A stretch of 64,000 bases of DNA from JAEUOS01 sp046160545. GTDB lineage: Bacteria; Pseudomonadota; Gammaproteobacteria; Burkholderiales; JAEUOS01. A program made the translations under genes and the position numbers. Shown piece by piece: positions 42,990 to 51,995 of this stretch. Position 1 is the first letter of the stretch. Every line of letters begins with the position of its first letter. Under the pieces are notes generated by a model. The model did not search any database. It was not told the DNA's origin and saw only the letters and a list, made by a program, of their open reading frames with translations. Location: positions 53,835 through 117,834 of the forward strand of contig JBJXGS010000193.1 of NCBI GenBank assembly GCA_046160545.1. The letters run 5' to 3'.

Positions 42990-44305
42990 GCGGCGCGACG
43001 CTCACGCCGGGAATGGCGGCACTGGTGCTGTTCGGCGGTTTTTTCATTCTGCTCGCGCTGCGCGTGCCGGTGGCATTCGCGCTCGGCCTGGCCTCGCTGC
43101 CAGTTCTTGTTATCGAGCCGCGCCTCTCGCCGATGGTGCTGTTCAACGAGATGTTCAAGTCCTACAACTCGTTCATCCTGCTGGCCGTGCCTTTCTTCCT
43201 GCTCACCGCCAATCTCATGAACGTCGGGGGCATCACACAACGACTGATGAATCTTTCGCGCACCATGGTCGGCCACTTTCCCGGCGGACTTGCCCAGGTG
43301 AACGTGCTGCTCTCGGTGTTCTTCGCCGGTATCTCGGGTTCGTCCACGGCGGACGCGGCCAGCCAGGGCAAACTCTTCATCAATGCACAGGTCAAGGAAG
43401 GCTACGACCTGTCATTCTCGATCGCGATCACCGCGGTCTCGGCGGTGCTCGCAGTCATCATCCCGCCGTCCATCCTGATGATCGTGTGGGGCGGGGTCAT
43501 CTCGACCTCAATCGGCGCGATGTACTTGGCCGGTGTGATTCCGGGACTTCTCATCGGCTTGGCGCAGATGGCCACCGTGCACGCCTATGCGAAGCGGCGC
43601 GGCTATCCGGTCTACCCGCGCTCGAACCTGCGCGAATTCTTCAATGCCGCGCTGCTCTCGATCCCGGCGCTCATCACGCCTGTCATCATCGTCGGCGGCA
43701 TCCTGCTTGGCTGGTTCACCGCAACCGAATCGGCCGCCATCGCCGTGCTCTACGCGGCCTGTGTGTCGATCTTCTATTACCGCGAGATTGGCGTAAAGCA
43801 GCTCTACCATGCGGTCGTCGATACCGGGCGTCTGGCCTCGGTGGCCCTGTTCTGCATCGGCACCGCATCAGTCTTCGGCTGGTTGCTCGCCTATTTCCAG
43901 ATTCCCAAGGTGCTCTTGGCCGGCGTGACGGCCTGGGAACTCGGGCCGATCGGCGTGGGCTTTCTCATCGCCGCGTCCTTCCTGGTGGTGGGATGCTTCC
44001 TGGATGCGATTCCGGCCATCATCATCGTCGGCACCGTGCTCCAGCCGATGGCGCAGGCCGTCGGCCTGCACCCGGTCTCGTTCGCCATCATCGGCATTGT
44101 CTCGCTCGCCTTCGGCCTGGTCACGCCCCCTTACGGTCTGTGTCTGCTGGTCTCCTGCGCGGTCGCGAAGGTGCCGCTCAAGTTCGCGCTCAAGGACACG
44201 ATGATCATGCTCGTCCCCATGCTCCTGGTGCTGTGCGCCATCATCATCTGGCCGGAGATTCCCCTTCTCCTGCCGCGCTGGCTGGCTCCTGAACTGCTCA
44301 AGTGA
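42986..44305 (+). CDS. TRAP transporter large permease (DctM family)
   Basis: 439 residues from the GTG overlapping the dctQ stop. About twelve hydrophobic helices, with the LRVPVAFALG start, FFAGISGSSTADAAS in the first half and FGLVTPPYGLCLLVSC in the second, the paired loops that form the transport site. Together with DctP and DctQ it imports an unknown organic acid. The next gene follows at once, suggesting that the dioxygenase acts on the imported compound. Confidence 0.93.
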   Translation: MSGATLTPGMAALVLFGGFFILLALRVPVAFALGLASLPVLVIEPRLSPMVLFNEMFKSYNSFILLAVPFFLLTANLMNVGGITQRLMNLSRTMVGHFPGGLAQVNVLLSVFFAGISGSSTADAASQGKLFINAQVKEGYDLSFSIAITAVSAVLAVIIPPSILMIVWGGVISTSIGAMYLAGVIPGLLIGLAQMATVHAYAKRRGYPVYPRSNLREFFNAALLSIPALITPVIIVGGILLGWFTATESAAIAVLYAACVSIFYYREIGVKQLYHAVVDTGRLASVALFCIGTASVFGWLLAYFQIPKVLLAGVTAWELGPIGVGFLIAASFLVVGCFLDAIPAIIIVGTVLQPMAQAVGLHPVSFAIIGIVSLAFGLVTPPYGLCLLVSCAVAKVPLKFALKDTMIMLVPMLLVLCAIIIWPEIPLLLPRWLAPELLK

Positions 44306-44313
44306 GAGTGACC

Positions 44314-45153
44314 ATGCCAACCATCCATCCGCTGTCGGAGGCGCTCGGCGCCCGCATCGAGGGCGTCGACCTGTCGCAGCCTCTCGCACCCGAGACATTC
44401 AAGATCATTGAGCAGGCGCTCGACAGCTACTGCGTGATCGTCATGCCGCGGCAACACCTTACGGCAGCGCAATTCGTCGCCTTCTCGAAACTGTGGGGCC
44501 GGCCCGACCCGCACGTGATCGACACCTTCCACCATCCCGAGGATGCCAACATCCTGGTGCTGTCCAACGAGGTGCGCGACGGCAAACCTCTCGGACTCGC
44601 CGATGCGGGATCGTACTTTCACACCGATTACTCCTACCTCGACGTGCCGGCCCGCTGCACCATGCTCTATGCATTGCGCGTCCCACAGGGCGCCAACGGC
44701 ACCACGTTCGCCAACCAGACGCGCGCCTACGACGACCTGTCGCCGGCACTGAAGGCGCGTATCGACCCGCTCGTCGGCCGGCACCACTACGGCAACCGCG
44801 ACGACCTCGACGAGACCTCACGCACGGTTGCCTCGGTGCTCAACGAGGAACAGAAGAAAAAGGTCCACTGGGTGCGCCATCGTATCGCCCGGGCGCATCC
44901 GCGCACCGGTCGCCGTGCGTTGTATTCGGTGTCCGGCTCCTCCTTCGGCATCGAAGGCATGGACGATGCGGCTGCACTAGCCCTCCTGGACGAGCTCAAG
45001 AACCATTCGACCCAGGCGCGCTACTGCCATCGACCGGACTATCGCCCGGGTGACGTGGTGATCTGGGACAACGCGCAACTGCTGCACAAGGCGCCCCTGC
45101 CGGATGCGAGCCAGGCTCGCACCTTGTGGCGCATCACGATCAAGGAATCCTGA
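44314..45153 (+). CDS. TauD/TfdA family Fe(II)/2-oxoglutarate dioxygenase
   Basis: 279 residues from the ATG at 44314 (gagagtg precedes it; a GTG at 44302 overlaps the dctM stop and is the alternative start). The iron ligands are H and D in YFHTDYSYLD and the distal His in WDNAQLLHKA, with the 2-oxoglutarate Arg in RTLWRITIK. Relatives release sulfite from taurine or cleave 2,4-D-type ethers; many act on other acids. It forms the last gene of the TRAP operon, so the transported acid may be its substrate. Confidence 0.88.
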   Translation: MPTIHPLSEALGARIEGVDLSQPLAPETFKIIEQALDSYCVIVMPRQHLTAAQFVAFSKLWGRPDPHVIDTFHHPEDANILVLSNEVRDGKPLGLADAGSYFHTDYSYLDVPARCTMLYALRVPQGANGTTFANQTRAYDDLSPALKARIDPLVGRHHYGNRDDLDETSRTVASVLNEEQKKKVHWVRHRIARAHPRTGRRALYSVSGSSFGIEGMDDAAALALLDELKNHSTQARYCHRPDYRPGDVVIWDNAQLLHKAPLPDASQARTLWRITIKES

Positions 45154-45229
45154 GCTGCCAGGCGGCGCGACGTCCCCTGCGCCGCCCCTATACTCGCGGA
45201 CCTGCTTTCCGCGAAGGTGGTGGTTTCCC

Positions 45230-45781
45230 GTGCCGCGCCGCTGGCTCAAACGCGTCCTGCCCGATATCGAGAAGTACCGCGACCACAGCATCGCGCGCTT
45301 TCTCGGTCCACGCTTCTTCCATCCGGCGCTGTGGCACCTGAATCGACGCAGTGTCGCCGGCGGGGTCGCACTTGGACTGTTTTGCGGCCTGATCCCCGGC
45401 CCCTTGCAGATGTTCGGCGGCGCGCTGGGCGCGATCTGGTTCAAGCGCAATCTGCCGGTGGCCCTGGTGACCACGCTCTATACCAATCCGCTGACCATCA
45501 TCCCGCTCTACCTGGTCGCCTACCAGATCGGTGCCCTGGTGCTGGGGCCGTCCGCCGACGCGCTTGCGCCGCCTTCCTATAGCGGCCTGACGCCAGTCGA
45601 GTGGGCCGAAGCGCTGGGCCAGTGGGCGGTCTCGCTGGGCAAGCCGCTCTTGGTCGGCGTGCCCCTCTTGGCGCTGCTGCTGGCTGGCATCGGCTACGCG
45701 ATCGTGCATTTCGGCTGGGGACTCTACCTGCGCTGGGTCTGGTCGCGCCGTCGCGCGGCACGCCGAAACACAGCGAGATGA
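45230..45781 (+). CDS. DUF2062 membrane protein
   Basis: 183 residues from GTG at 45230 (gaaggtggtgg upstream). DUF2062 pattern: basic N-terminus, ALWHLNRRSVAGGVALGLFC, GPLQMFGGALGAIWFKRN and YTNPLTIIPLYLVAYQIG, then a last helix and an arginine-rich tail. Predicted inner-membrane protein of unknown function, sometimes fused to or near glycosyltransferases. Overlaps the next start by four bases. Confidence 0.85.
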   Translation: MPRRWLKRVLPDIEKYRDHSIARFLGPRFFHPALWHLNRRSVAGGVALGLFCGLIPGPLQMFGGALGAIWFKRNLPVALVTTLYTNPLTIIPLYLVAYQIGALVLGPSADALAPPSYSGLTPVEWAEALGQWAVSLGKPLLVGVPLLALLLAGIGYAIVHFGWGLYLRWVWSRRRAARRNTAR

Positions 45782-46530
45782 TTCGCGCCATCGACCTTGC
45801 CGCGCGGGCACGCGCCGCGGGCATCCACCTGGGCCTCTCCACGCTGGCTGTGGGAATTCTGGCTGCGGCGATGCATGCCTGGTGGTACCCGCCGCCGTTC
45901 TTCATGATCGATGGCGGCTGGCAGGTGCTGCGCCTGATCGTTCTGGTCGACGTCGTCGCCGGGCCGCTCCTCACATTCGTGGTTTTCAATCGCGCCAAGC
46001 CCGAATTGCGGCGCGACTTGAGCGTGATCGCGCTCCTACAAGTCGGCGCATTCATCTACGGTGCCTGGGTCATGCACGCCCATCGGCCGGCGTTCGTGGT
46101 GCAAGTCGATACCACCTTGTACACGGTCCACTGGCGCGAACTGCAACGTGCCACGCGTGACGTGGCGCGCGTCGAGGCGCTGGCCGCCGCCGGGCGCGGG
46201 CCGGCATTCGTACTGCTAGACCTGCCCGATCCCGCCCTGCGCAGGCGCTACCTGGCCGACATGGCCGCCGGCGGACCCAGCCTCGCACATCGCGGTGATC
46301 ACTTCGCAGCCATCGACGCGAGCAACTTCGCACGGGTGACGGCTGTGGCGGCCCACATCGACGCCCTGGCGCGCGGCAACGCCGAGATCGCAGGCGAGCT
46401 GGAGCGGGTGCGGAACACCCACGCCGACATCCGTGAACGGCTGGTGTTCGTACCCATGGACGCGCGCTACGGCATCATCATGCTGGTATTCGATCGCGCG
46501 ACGCAACGCGTGATCGACTGGATGAAATAG
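45778..46530 (+). CDS. TfpX/TfpZ family type IV pilin accessory-like protein
   Basis: 250 residues from ATG overlapping the DUF2062 stop. Four hydrophobic helices occupy about residues 15-105 (with HAWWYPPPFFMIDGGWQVL and VDVVAGPLLTFVVFN), then a soluble C-terminal domain with VFVPMDARYGIIMLVFDR. This layout is that of TfpX/TfpZ proteins, which modulate pilin export or assembly in pseudomonads and relatives. No pilin gene is adjacent, so its client is unclear. Confidence 0.8.
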   Translation: MIRAIDLAARARAAGIHLGLSTLAVGILAAAMHAWWYPPPFFMIDGGWQVLRLIVLVDVVAGPLLTFVVFNRAKPELRRDLSVIALLQVGAFIYGAWVMHAHRPAFVVQVDTTLYTVHWRELQRATRDVARVEALAAAGRGPAFVLLDLPDPALRRRYLADMAAGGPSLAHRGDHFAAIDASNFARVTAVAAHIDALARGNAEIAGELERVRNTHADIRERLVFVPMDARYGIIMLVFDRATQRVIDWMK

Positions 46531-46533
46531 CTC

Positions 46534-47448
46534 GTGATCGCCCATGCGCCGCGCCGCGACGCGGATCTCCCGGCTTTCACGCTGATGCTCCTGCTTACGA
46601 TGATGTGGGGCCTCAACCAGGTCGCCATCAAGATCGCAGCTCCCGGCATTTCGCTGGTCATGCAGGCCTGCCTGCGTTCGGCGATCGCGGCATTCATGGT
46701 CCTGGTGTGGGCGCGGCTGGTGCGCGAACCCCTCTTCGACCGCGACGGCACACTATGGCCCGGGCTGGCAGCGGGGCTCCTGTTCGCCGCCGAATTCGCC
46801 TTCATCCACGCCGGCCTTGCATACACGACCGCCTCGCGCATGATCGTGTTCGTCTATCTTGCCCCCTGCCTGACTGCATTCGGGCTGGCCGTCCTGATTC
46901 CCGGCGAGCGCCTGACCTGGCTGCAGTGGGCAGGTGTGCTGATCGCCTTCGCCGGCATCCTCGTCGCGTTCGGCGAAGGTGGCACTTCCGACACGCTGCC
47001 AGGCGATTTTCTGGGTGTCCTGGGCGCGCTCATGTGGGCCTTGACCACCATCCTGATCCGCGCCACCCGCCTGTCGACCACACGCGCATCCAAGACCCTC
47101 TTCTACCAGGTCGGCATTGCCGGCGCCTCGTTGCCGCTGGTGTCATGGGCGATGGGCGAGCCGGGCATCGTGCGCCTGGACGGCATTACGCTGGCGTCGA
47201 TCGCCTATCAGGGCTTGCTGGTGGCCTTCGGCAGCTACCTCGCCTGGTTCTGGCTCCTGACCCGCTATCGGGCGGCGCAACTCGCGGTGTTCTCGTTCTT
47301 GGCGCCCCTCTTCGGGGTCGCCTTCGGCGTGCTCTTCCTGGGAGACCCGATTTCACCGGCCTTTGTCGCCGCCGCCGTCCTGGTCGGGGCCGGCATCGCG
47401 CTGGTCAACCTGCCGGTGCGCGGCAGGCCGCGTGCTACTGGGGCTTGA
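46534..47448 (+). CDS. EamA/DMT family transporter
   Basis: 304 residues from GTG at 46534 with ten hydrophobic helices and two EamA repeats (LLLTMMWGLNQVAIKIAAPG; FLGVLGALMWALTTILIRAT). Probably exports a metabolite; substrate unknown. Its 3' end overlaps by 14 bases the convergent Hfq-like gene. Confidence 0.9.
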   Translation: MIAHAPRRDADLPAFTLMLLLTMMWGLNQVAIKIAAPGISLVMQACLRSAIAAFMVLVWARLVREPLFDRDGTLWPGLAAGLLFAAEFAFIHAGLAYTTASRMIVFVYLAPCLTAFGLAVLIPGERLTWLQWAGVLIAFAGILVAFGEGGTSDTLPGDFLGVLGALMWALTTILIRATRLSTTRASKTLFYQVGIAGASLPLVSWAMGEPGIVRLDGITLASIAYQGLLVAFGSYLAWFWLLTRYRAAQLAVFSFLAPLFGVAFGVLFLGDPISPAFVAAAVLVGAGIALVNLPVRGRPRATGA

Positions 47449-47749
47449 TCGGCAGGCCGAAATGGTTGCGCCGCACGATCCTGGGGTCGCGCGGCTTGCG
47501 CGGTCCGCTCGGGCGCGGCGGCGCCGGCATCACCGTTGCGATCGCGCTCTTGCTGATGATTTGTTGCTCGTGACCCTCAAGCGAGACCGCGTGCTGGTCG
47601 AATGAGGCGATGCGGCCGACCAGCTTGATGCCGTTGACGAGATATATCACCACCGGCTTGCGCAGTTTGCGCAAATGGTTGAGGTAGGGCTCCTGCACGC
47701 GGGCCGCAGCAGCGGGATCGCCGGCCGGCCTGGGTTGATCGATGCTCAT
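47435..47749 (-). CDS. Hfq-like Sm-fold RNA-binding protein with altered proximal-face residues
   Basis: 104 residues from ATG at 47749. Residues about 22-78 follow Hfq closely: VQEPYLNHLRKLRKPVVIYL (Q8 kept), VNGIKLVGRIASFDQ (Sm1), then SKSAIATVMP (Sm2). Compared with the usual SFDQF and YKHAIST motifs, F42 is His, Y55 is Ser and H57 is Ser, while K56 remains. An extra N-terminus and a Pro/Arg-rich C-terminal tail (PPRPSGPRKPRDPRIVRRNH) are added. It is a paralogue rather than the canonical housekeeping Hfq, which is normally beside hflX or miaA, not seen here. The tail could add RNA contacts. Confidence 0.85.
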   Translation of the reverse strand: MSIDQPRPAGDPAAAARVQEPYLNHLRKLRKPVVIYLVNGIKLVGRIASFDQHAVSLEGHEQQIISKSAIATVMPAPPRPSGPRKPRDPRIVRRNHFGLPIKPQ

Positions 47750-47890
47750 GCGTCGGGTCGACGGCGCGACCCCTCCTTCAAAACCGCACTGCGGAGCAAC
47801 AATATACGCCAAGCTTATCCCTCAAGTCGGCGTCATCGAAGCCGATAAGGCTCCCATGGGCGGTGATTGCCGCCCCAGCGGAGACTGTCC

Positions 47891-48526
47891 ATGCTTGAAC
47901 TCGATGCAGGGCTCGACCCCGAGACCCGCGAACAACTGAACACCCTGGAAACCCGTGTCGCGCGCCTGGAACGCGCACTGGCCCAGGGTTTGGGCGGCAT
48001 CAGCTCCAAGCCGGACGAATGCGCAATAACGCAAAAACTCGTCGCGCTCAAGACCGAGGCGGAACTGCTGCGCACGCGGCCGATGAAGATTCTCGCCAGT
48101 CCGTCGCCCGCGGAGCGCGCCGACACCCTGGACCGGCTGGGAATCACCGGCTCGTTCGCAAGCCTGGACGCGCGGTTGGCCGAGGCGGCCCAGGCCGAGA
48201 CCGACATACATCGCAAGCAGGACACTTTCGCACCGGTGATGGTGTTCGACGAAGCGTTGATCGATCGCGCCACCGCCAAGCCGCCGCCGGAGAAGATCGA
48301 GGTCTTCTCGCACCTGGAGGAGCGGCATCCGAACATCCTGAAGAAGATCTGCATCTTGTGGCGCACACCCGAGCTGGGCGAATTCCTGGCGCGCCTGATC
48401 GTCGATGACCGCGGCACCCGCGCCGGTTTCGAGCCCGGGGTGATGACTGAACTATTGCTGCTCAACGCGCTCCTGGATGCGGCTGACGATTCGGATCGCT
48501 GGCGCGCCAACGCGCGCGCAATCTAG
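47891..48526 (+). CDS. Hypothetical protein with N-terminal coiled coil
   Basis: 211 residues from ATG at 47891. I recognise no family. Residues about 10-60 look like a coiled coil (REQLNTLETRVARLERALA and a following ...LVALKTEAELLR); the rest is alpha-helical with FSHLEERHPNILKKICILWR and a charged C-terminus. No signal peptide or membrane segment, so it is probably cytosolic. It is divergent from the Hfq-like gene; the 141-base gap contains AT-rich ataatatac at about 47800 that could serve either promoter. Confidence 0.7.
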   Translation: MLELDAGLDPETREQLNTLETRVARLERALAQGLGGISSKPDECAITQKLVALKTEAELLRTRPMKILASPSPAERADTLDRLGITGSFASLDARLAEAAQAETDIHRKQDTFAPVMVFDEALIDRATAKPPPEKIEVFSHLEERHPNILKKICILWRTPELGEFLARLIVDDRGTRAGFEPGVMTELLLLNALLDAADDSDRWRANARAI

Positions 48527-48543
48527 CAGCCGGCAAGGCGCGC

Positions 48544-49422
48544 TCAGCGCCCGGCGTGTGCAGCAACCATGCCCGCCAGGCGCCCGAGCAACGGCGCCGG
48601 CAGGTCGTGGCCCATGCCGTCAATCACGGTCAGTTCGGCGCCGGGAATCTTCCTGGCCAGATCTTCGCCACACGCCAGCGGAACCAAGGGGTCGGCGCGT
48701 CCGTGGACCACCTTGACCGGCTGTCGTACGCGACCCAGGAAAGCTGATCGATCACCGGACGCCACCACGGCCACAAGCTGCCGCGCCATGCCTGCCGGAT
48801 GATAGGAACGTTTGAGCGAGCGCTCGACCTTGGCCTTGAGCACCGCGTCGTCAGACGGATAGCCCGGGCTGCCGATGACCTTCCAGACGCCGACACCGTG
48901 CTCGACTAAAGCCGCCAGGTCACGGCCGCGCGGCCGTGACAGGAGCGCGCGCCGTGCCAGTGCGGTGGGCCCGGGCAGGCCGCGCGCACCTGAGCTGGTC
49001 ATGACCAGGGTGAGCGATTTGACGCGCGCCGGATGCTCCGCAGCCAAATGCTGGGCGATCATGCCCCCCATCGAGACGCCGACCACATGTGCGGACGCAA
49101 TGCCGAGCGCATCGAGCAGGCCATCAGCGTCGCGCGCCATGTCGGAGAGCTTGTACGGAGCCCTGATCGGCAAGCGCAGCATATTCTGCAGCGTGACGCC
49201 CAAAAGATTAGGCCGGCCCCAGTGGTCGAACTTGGTCGAAAGCCCGATGTCGCGGTTGTCGAAGACGATCGGCCGCATGCCGCGCTCAACCAGGCCATCC
49301 AGCAATTCTTCGGGCCATGCCGAGAGCTGCATGCCCAGGCCCATGATGAGGAGCACCGGCTCGCCAGCGGCCGGTCCGCGGTCCTCAACCTCCAGGGTGA
49401 TGCCGTTGGCGCCGATCTGCAT
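48544..49422 (-). CDS. Alpha/beta hydrolase
   Basis: 292 residues from the ATG at 49422, which overlaps the stop of the preceding hydrolase gene. PVLLIMGLGMQLSAWPE gives the oxyanion region, GVSMGGMIAQHLAAEHP the nucleophile elbow (Ser), HGRADPLVPL the acid and GMGHDLP the catalytic His. A serine esterase or thioesterase type enzyme; substrate unknown. It closes a three-gene run with a wax-ester synthase/DGAT, pointing to lipid turnover. Confidence 0.88.
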   Translation of the reverse strand: MQIGANGITLEVEDRGPAAGEPVLLIMGLGMQLSAWPEELLDGLVERGMRPIVFDNRDIGLSTKFDHWGRPNLLGVTLQNMLRLPIRAPYKLSDMARDADGLLDALGIASAHVVGVSMGGMIAQHLAAEHPARVKSLTLVMTSSGARGLPGPTALARRALLSRPRGRDLAALVEHGVGVWKVIGSPGYPSDDAVLKAKVERSLKRSYHPAGMARQLVAVVASGDRSAFLGRVRQPVKVVHGRADPLVPLACGEDLARKIPGAELTVIDGMGHDLPAPLLGRLAGMVAAHAGR

Positions 49423-50282
49423 CAGTCGTGCGCGTGGTGCTTGAAGAACCAGCTGCGCATGCCGGAGGCATCGAAACGCTGCCATTTTCCTTCCGGCTGG
49501 GCGAGCCGGTCGGCGATGGCGTACAGCGCCGCGGGATTCAATCCCATGCCGGTATGGCTGGCCTGGATCTCCAGGTTCTCCACCAGCGGTCCTGGCTCGT
49601 TGATGCAGCATTTCCAGGCGACCACCCCGTCGGTCTTGCTGTACAGCGACGTGGTCGGCACCGGCGGCGCCTTGGCAATCTGTTCGCGCAGCGGATGGTC
49701 GGCGGCGCGCTGGCCGCTTACCAGCTCGTAGAGTCGCCAGGCATTGGTCGCGCGCGGATTGCCGGTGAAAGGTGTGCCAAGCGTGACCACGCAGCGCGTC
49801 AGATCGGGAACAATCTTGGCGATTTCACGCGCGTAGATGCCACCCAGGCTCCAGCCGATCAGGCTCACCTTGCGGCCATGCTTGTCGGACAGCTCGCGCA
49901 CGTGCTCGACGCAACCGCGCAAGACGCCGTGGCGCGGGCCGAAGTTGAATCCGTAGTTCCAGGGATGGCTGACGAAATTGCGATCGCGCAGGAAATTGCG
50001 CATCGGCACGGTCGACAGGTCGTTGGCAGCCAGGCCGGGCAGGACAAGCACCGGATGGCCGTCGCCGTGCGGCGCGGTCGACAACACCGGAGCGGCGGCG
50101 AAAGAGGCAGCGTACTCCCACAACGCGCGTCCTTCCAGGAACATCAGGAGGGCCGAGGGAGCCTTCTCAGTCAAATCGGTTTTCTCCGAGATTCGTTCAG
50201 ACGTTTCCTGCGATCGCACGTTGCGGCGACCCTCACTGCGGACCACTGCGGATCGCTTGCGCGAATTCCCCTCGGAACGCAT
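49422..50282 (-). CDS. Alpha/beta hydrolase of the lipase/PGAP1-like type
   Basis: 286 residues. HPVLVLPGLAANDLSTVPMR and PWNYGFNFGPRHGVL precede the nucleophile elbow SLIGWSLGGIYAREIA; the late SHTGMGLNPAALYAIADRL contains the likely catalytic His. No obvious signal peptide, so it may act in the cytoplasm. Three bases after the wax-ester synthase/DGAT stop, therefore co-transcribed; it may release or remodel storage lipids, an inference from position only. Confidence 0.82.
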   Translation of the reverse strand: MRSEGNSRKRSAVVRSEGRRNVRSQETSERISEKTDLTEKAPSALLMFLEGRALWEYAASFAAAPVLSTAPHGDGHPVLVLPGLAANDLSTVPMRNFLRDRNFVSHPWNYGFNFGPRHGVLRGCVEHVRELSDKHGRKVSLIGWSLGGIYAREIAKIVPDLTRCVVTLGTPFTGNPRATNAWRLYELVSGQRAADHPLREQIAKAPPVPTTSLYSKTDGVVAWKCCINEPGPLVENLEIQASHTGMGLNPAALYAIADRLAQPEGKWQRFDASGMRSWFFKHHAHD

Positions 50283-50285
50283 CGA

Positions 50286-51941
50286 TTATAGGGCTGCGGT
50301 CCGCGACCCGCCACGCCGCCGCACCGGAGCTACCATTTTGCCCGCGAGCTTGCCAGCGACTCGCTTGCGGGGTACGGACTTCTTGCCTGCCGCCTTCGTC
50401 GGCGCGGGCGCGGCCTTGCCTCGCGCACCCATTGTCTTCGCTGGCGCGGCCCTGGCCCTGGCAGGCTTCTTGACGGCCGCGGCCGCCTGTGCTTCTTCGG
50501 CCTCCGTCAGCGCATGGGCATTGGCCGCAATCGCCAGCAGCTCGTCGAAGGACTCACGGGTATGCACGGCCAGATCACGCACATCGGGCAATGCGCGGCG
50601 GCAGGCAGTGAAGCCGAAATCCAGTGAACCGTTGTAGCTCTGCACGGTGATGTTGAGCGCCACGCCGTGCACGACGATCGAAACCGGATAGTAGGCGCTC
50701 ATGCGCGCACCGGCCAGGTACAGCGGGAACTGCGGTCCCGGAACGTTCGAGATGGTTACGTTGGCGAACGGCGGAATGCGGTCAGCCAACTTCGAGCGCC
50801 CGTAGAGCGATGCCACGCCGCTCATGAGCCAGGGTGCGCCGAAGGTCGGAAAATCGGTGGGCAGAAGGCTCTTGGTGTTGGCGAGCTGCGCCTTCATCTG
50901 CTTGGTCGCGGCGAGAATCGCGTCGAGGCGCTCACGCGCATCGGCCACATGGGTGTTCAGGTTGACCAGCGTCATCGAGGCCTGGTTGTTCGACGCGGTG
51001 TCGCCCGGAGCGCGCAGGGACACCGGCACCGCCGCGATGAGAGGCTTGGCCGGCACACCGCCCAGGTCGGCCAGGTAGCGCCTCAGTGCGCCCGAGCAGA
51101 TCGCAAGCACCACATCGTTGACCGACGCCTCGAAGGGCTTGCCGATGCGGCGGATGTCGGCAAACGGCAGGGACAGGGTCGCGTAGCTGCGCTGGTTGGT
51201 GATCGCGGTATTGAGTGGCGTGCGCGGGCCCACCTGCCAGTTGCGCGACGATTTTTCGCCTGACGTGGCAGTGCGCCCGGCGCGACGCTCGGCGATGGCG
51301 CGACCGGCCGCGGCCTTCAAGGCCTGCGCGGCCGCCGGCAGGAGCTTGGCCAGCTTGGCGTACTGCGCGACCTGGTTTGAGAGGGCTGCCCCGAGGAGCT
51401 CGGCCACGCCCAGCTGGTATTTGCCGGTGGGACGGCGCGGCGGCGCCTTGACCGTGCGCGGCACCGGGCCCACATCGAGGATCGCGTTGGCCAGCGCCAC
51501 GCCCGCCTGTCCGTCGATGGCGGCGTGGTGCAGCTTGGAGTAGAAGGCCATGCGCCCGTCTTGCAAGCCCTCGATGACCGAAAACTCCCACAGCGGACGC
51601 GAACGGTCCATGAGCGAAGAATGCAGGCGGCCGACGTAGGTCTCCAGTTGCGCCTGCGTGCCCGGCCTGGGCAGCACGATGCGACGCACGTGGTAGTCGA
51701 GGTCGATGTCATCGTCCTCGATCCACACCGGACTGGCAAGTTCGAAAGGCATCAGCGCGAGCTTGCGCGTGAATACCGACGCCAGATGCATGCGCCCGGC
51801 AACATGCGCCTTGACATCCTCGTAGAAATCACCGCTGTAGCCATCCGGCAGGGTGAAGAGATTGAGTCCGCCGACATGCATCGGCGTCTCGGGCGTCTCG
51901 AGGTACAGGAAAGTCGAATCGAGCCCGCTCAAGTGCTTCAT
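50286..51941 (-). CDS. Wax ester synthase/diacylglycerol acyltransferase (WS/DGAT) with basic C-terminal tail
   Basis: 551 residues from ATG at 51941 (MKHLSGLDSTFLYLETPETP, the standard WS/DGAT start). Active-site motif HHAAIDG is at residues 138-144, and the family motifs SVNDVVLAICSGALRRYL and NVTISNVPGPQFPLYLAGAR follow. It esterifies acyl-CoA to a fatty alcohol or diacylglycerol, making storage lipid. After about residue 485 the protein ends in a low-complexity Ala/Pro/Lys/Arg tail (AAVKKPARARAAPAKT...), like histone-H1-like or PhaF-type tails, which could bind DNA or lipid-body surface. Confidence 0.92.
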   Translation of the reverse strand: MKHLSGLDSTFLYLETPETPMHVGGLNLFTLPDGYSGDFYEDVKAHVAGRMHLASVFTRKLALMPFELASPVWIEDDDIDLDYHVRRIVLPRPGTQAQLETYVGRLHSSLMDRSRPLWEFSVIEGLQDGRMAFYSKLHHAAIDGQAGVALANAILDVGPVPRTVKAPPRRPTGKYQLGVAELLGAALSNQVAQYAKLAKLLPAAAQALKAAAGRAIAERRAGRTATSGEKSSRNWQVGPRTPLNTAITNQRSYATLSLPFADIRRIGKPFEASVNDVVLAICSGALRRYLADLGGVPAKPLIAAVPVSLRAPGDTASNNQASMTLVNLNTHVADARERLDAILAATKQMKAQLANTKSLLPTDFPTFGAPWLMSGVASLYGRSKLADRIPPFANVTISNVPGPQFPLYLAGARMSAYYPVSIVVHGVALNITVQSYNGSLDFGFTACRRALPDVRDLAVHTRESFDELLAIAANAHALTEAEEAQAAAAVKKPARARAAPAKTMGARGKAAPAPTKAAGKKSVPRKRVAGKLAGKMVAPVRRRGGSRTAAL

Positions 51942-51995
51942 TACTGACTCCCCGCCACGCCGCCCATCGAGAGAGGCAACGCGCATAATCCGGGC

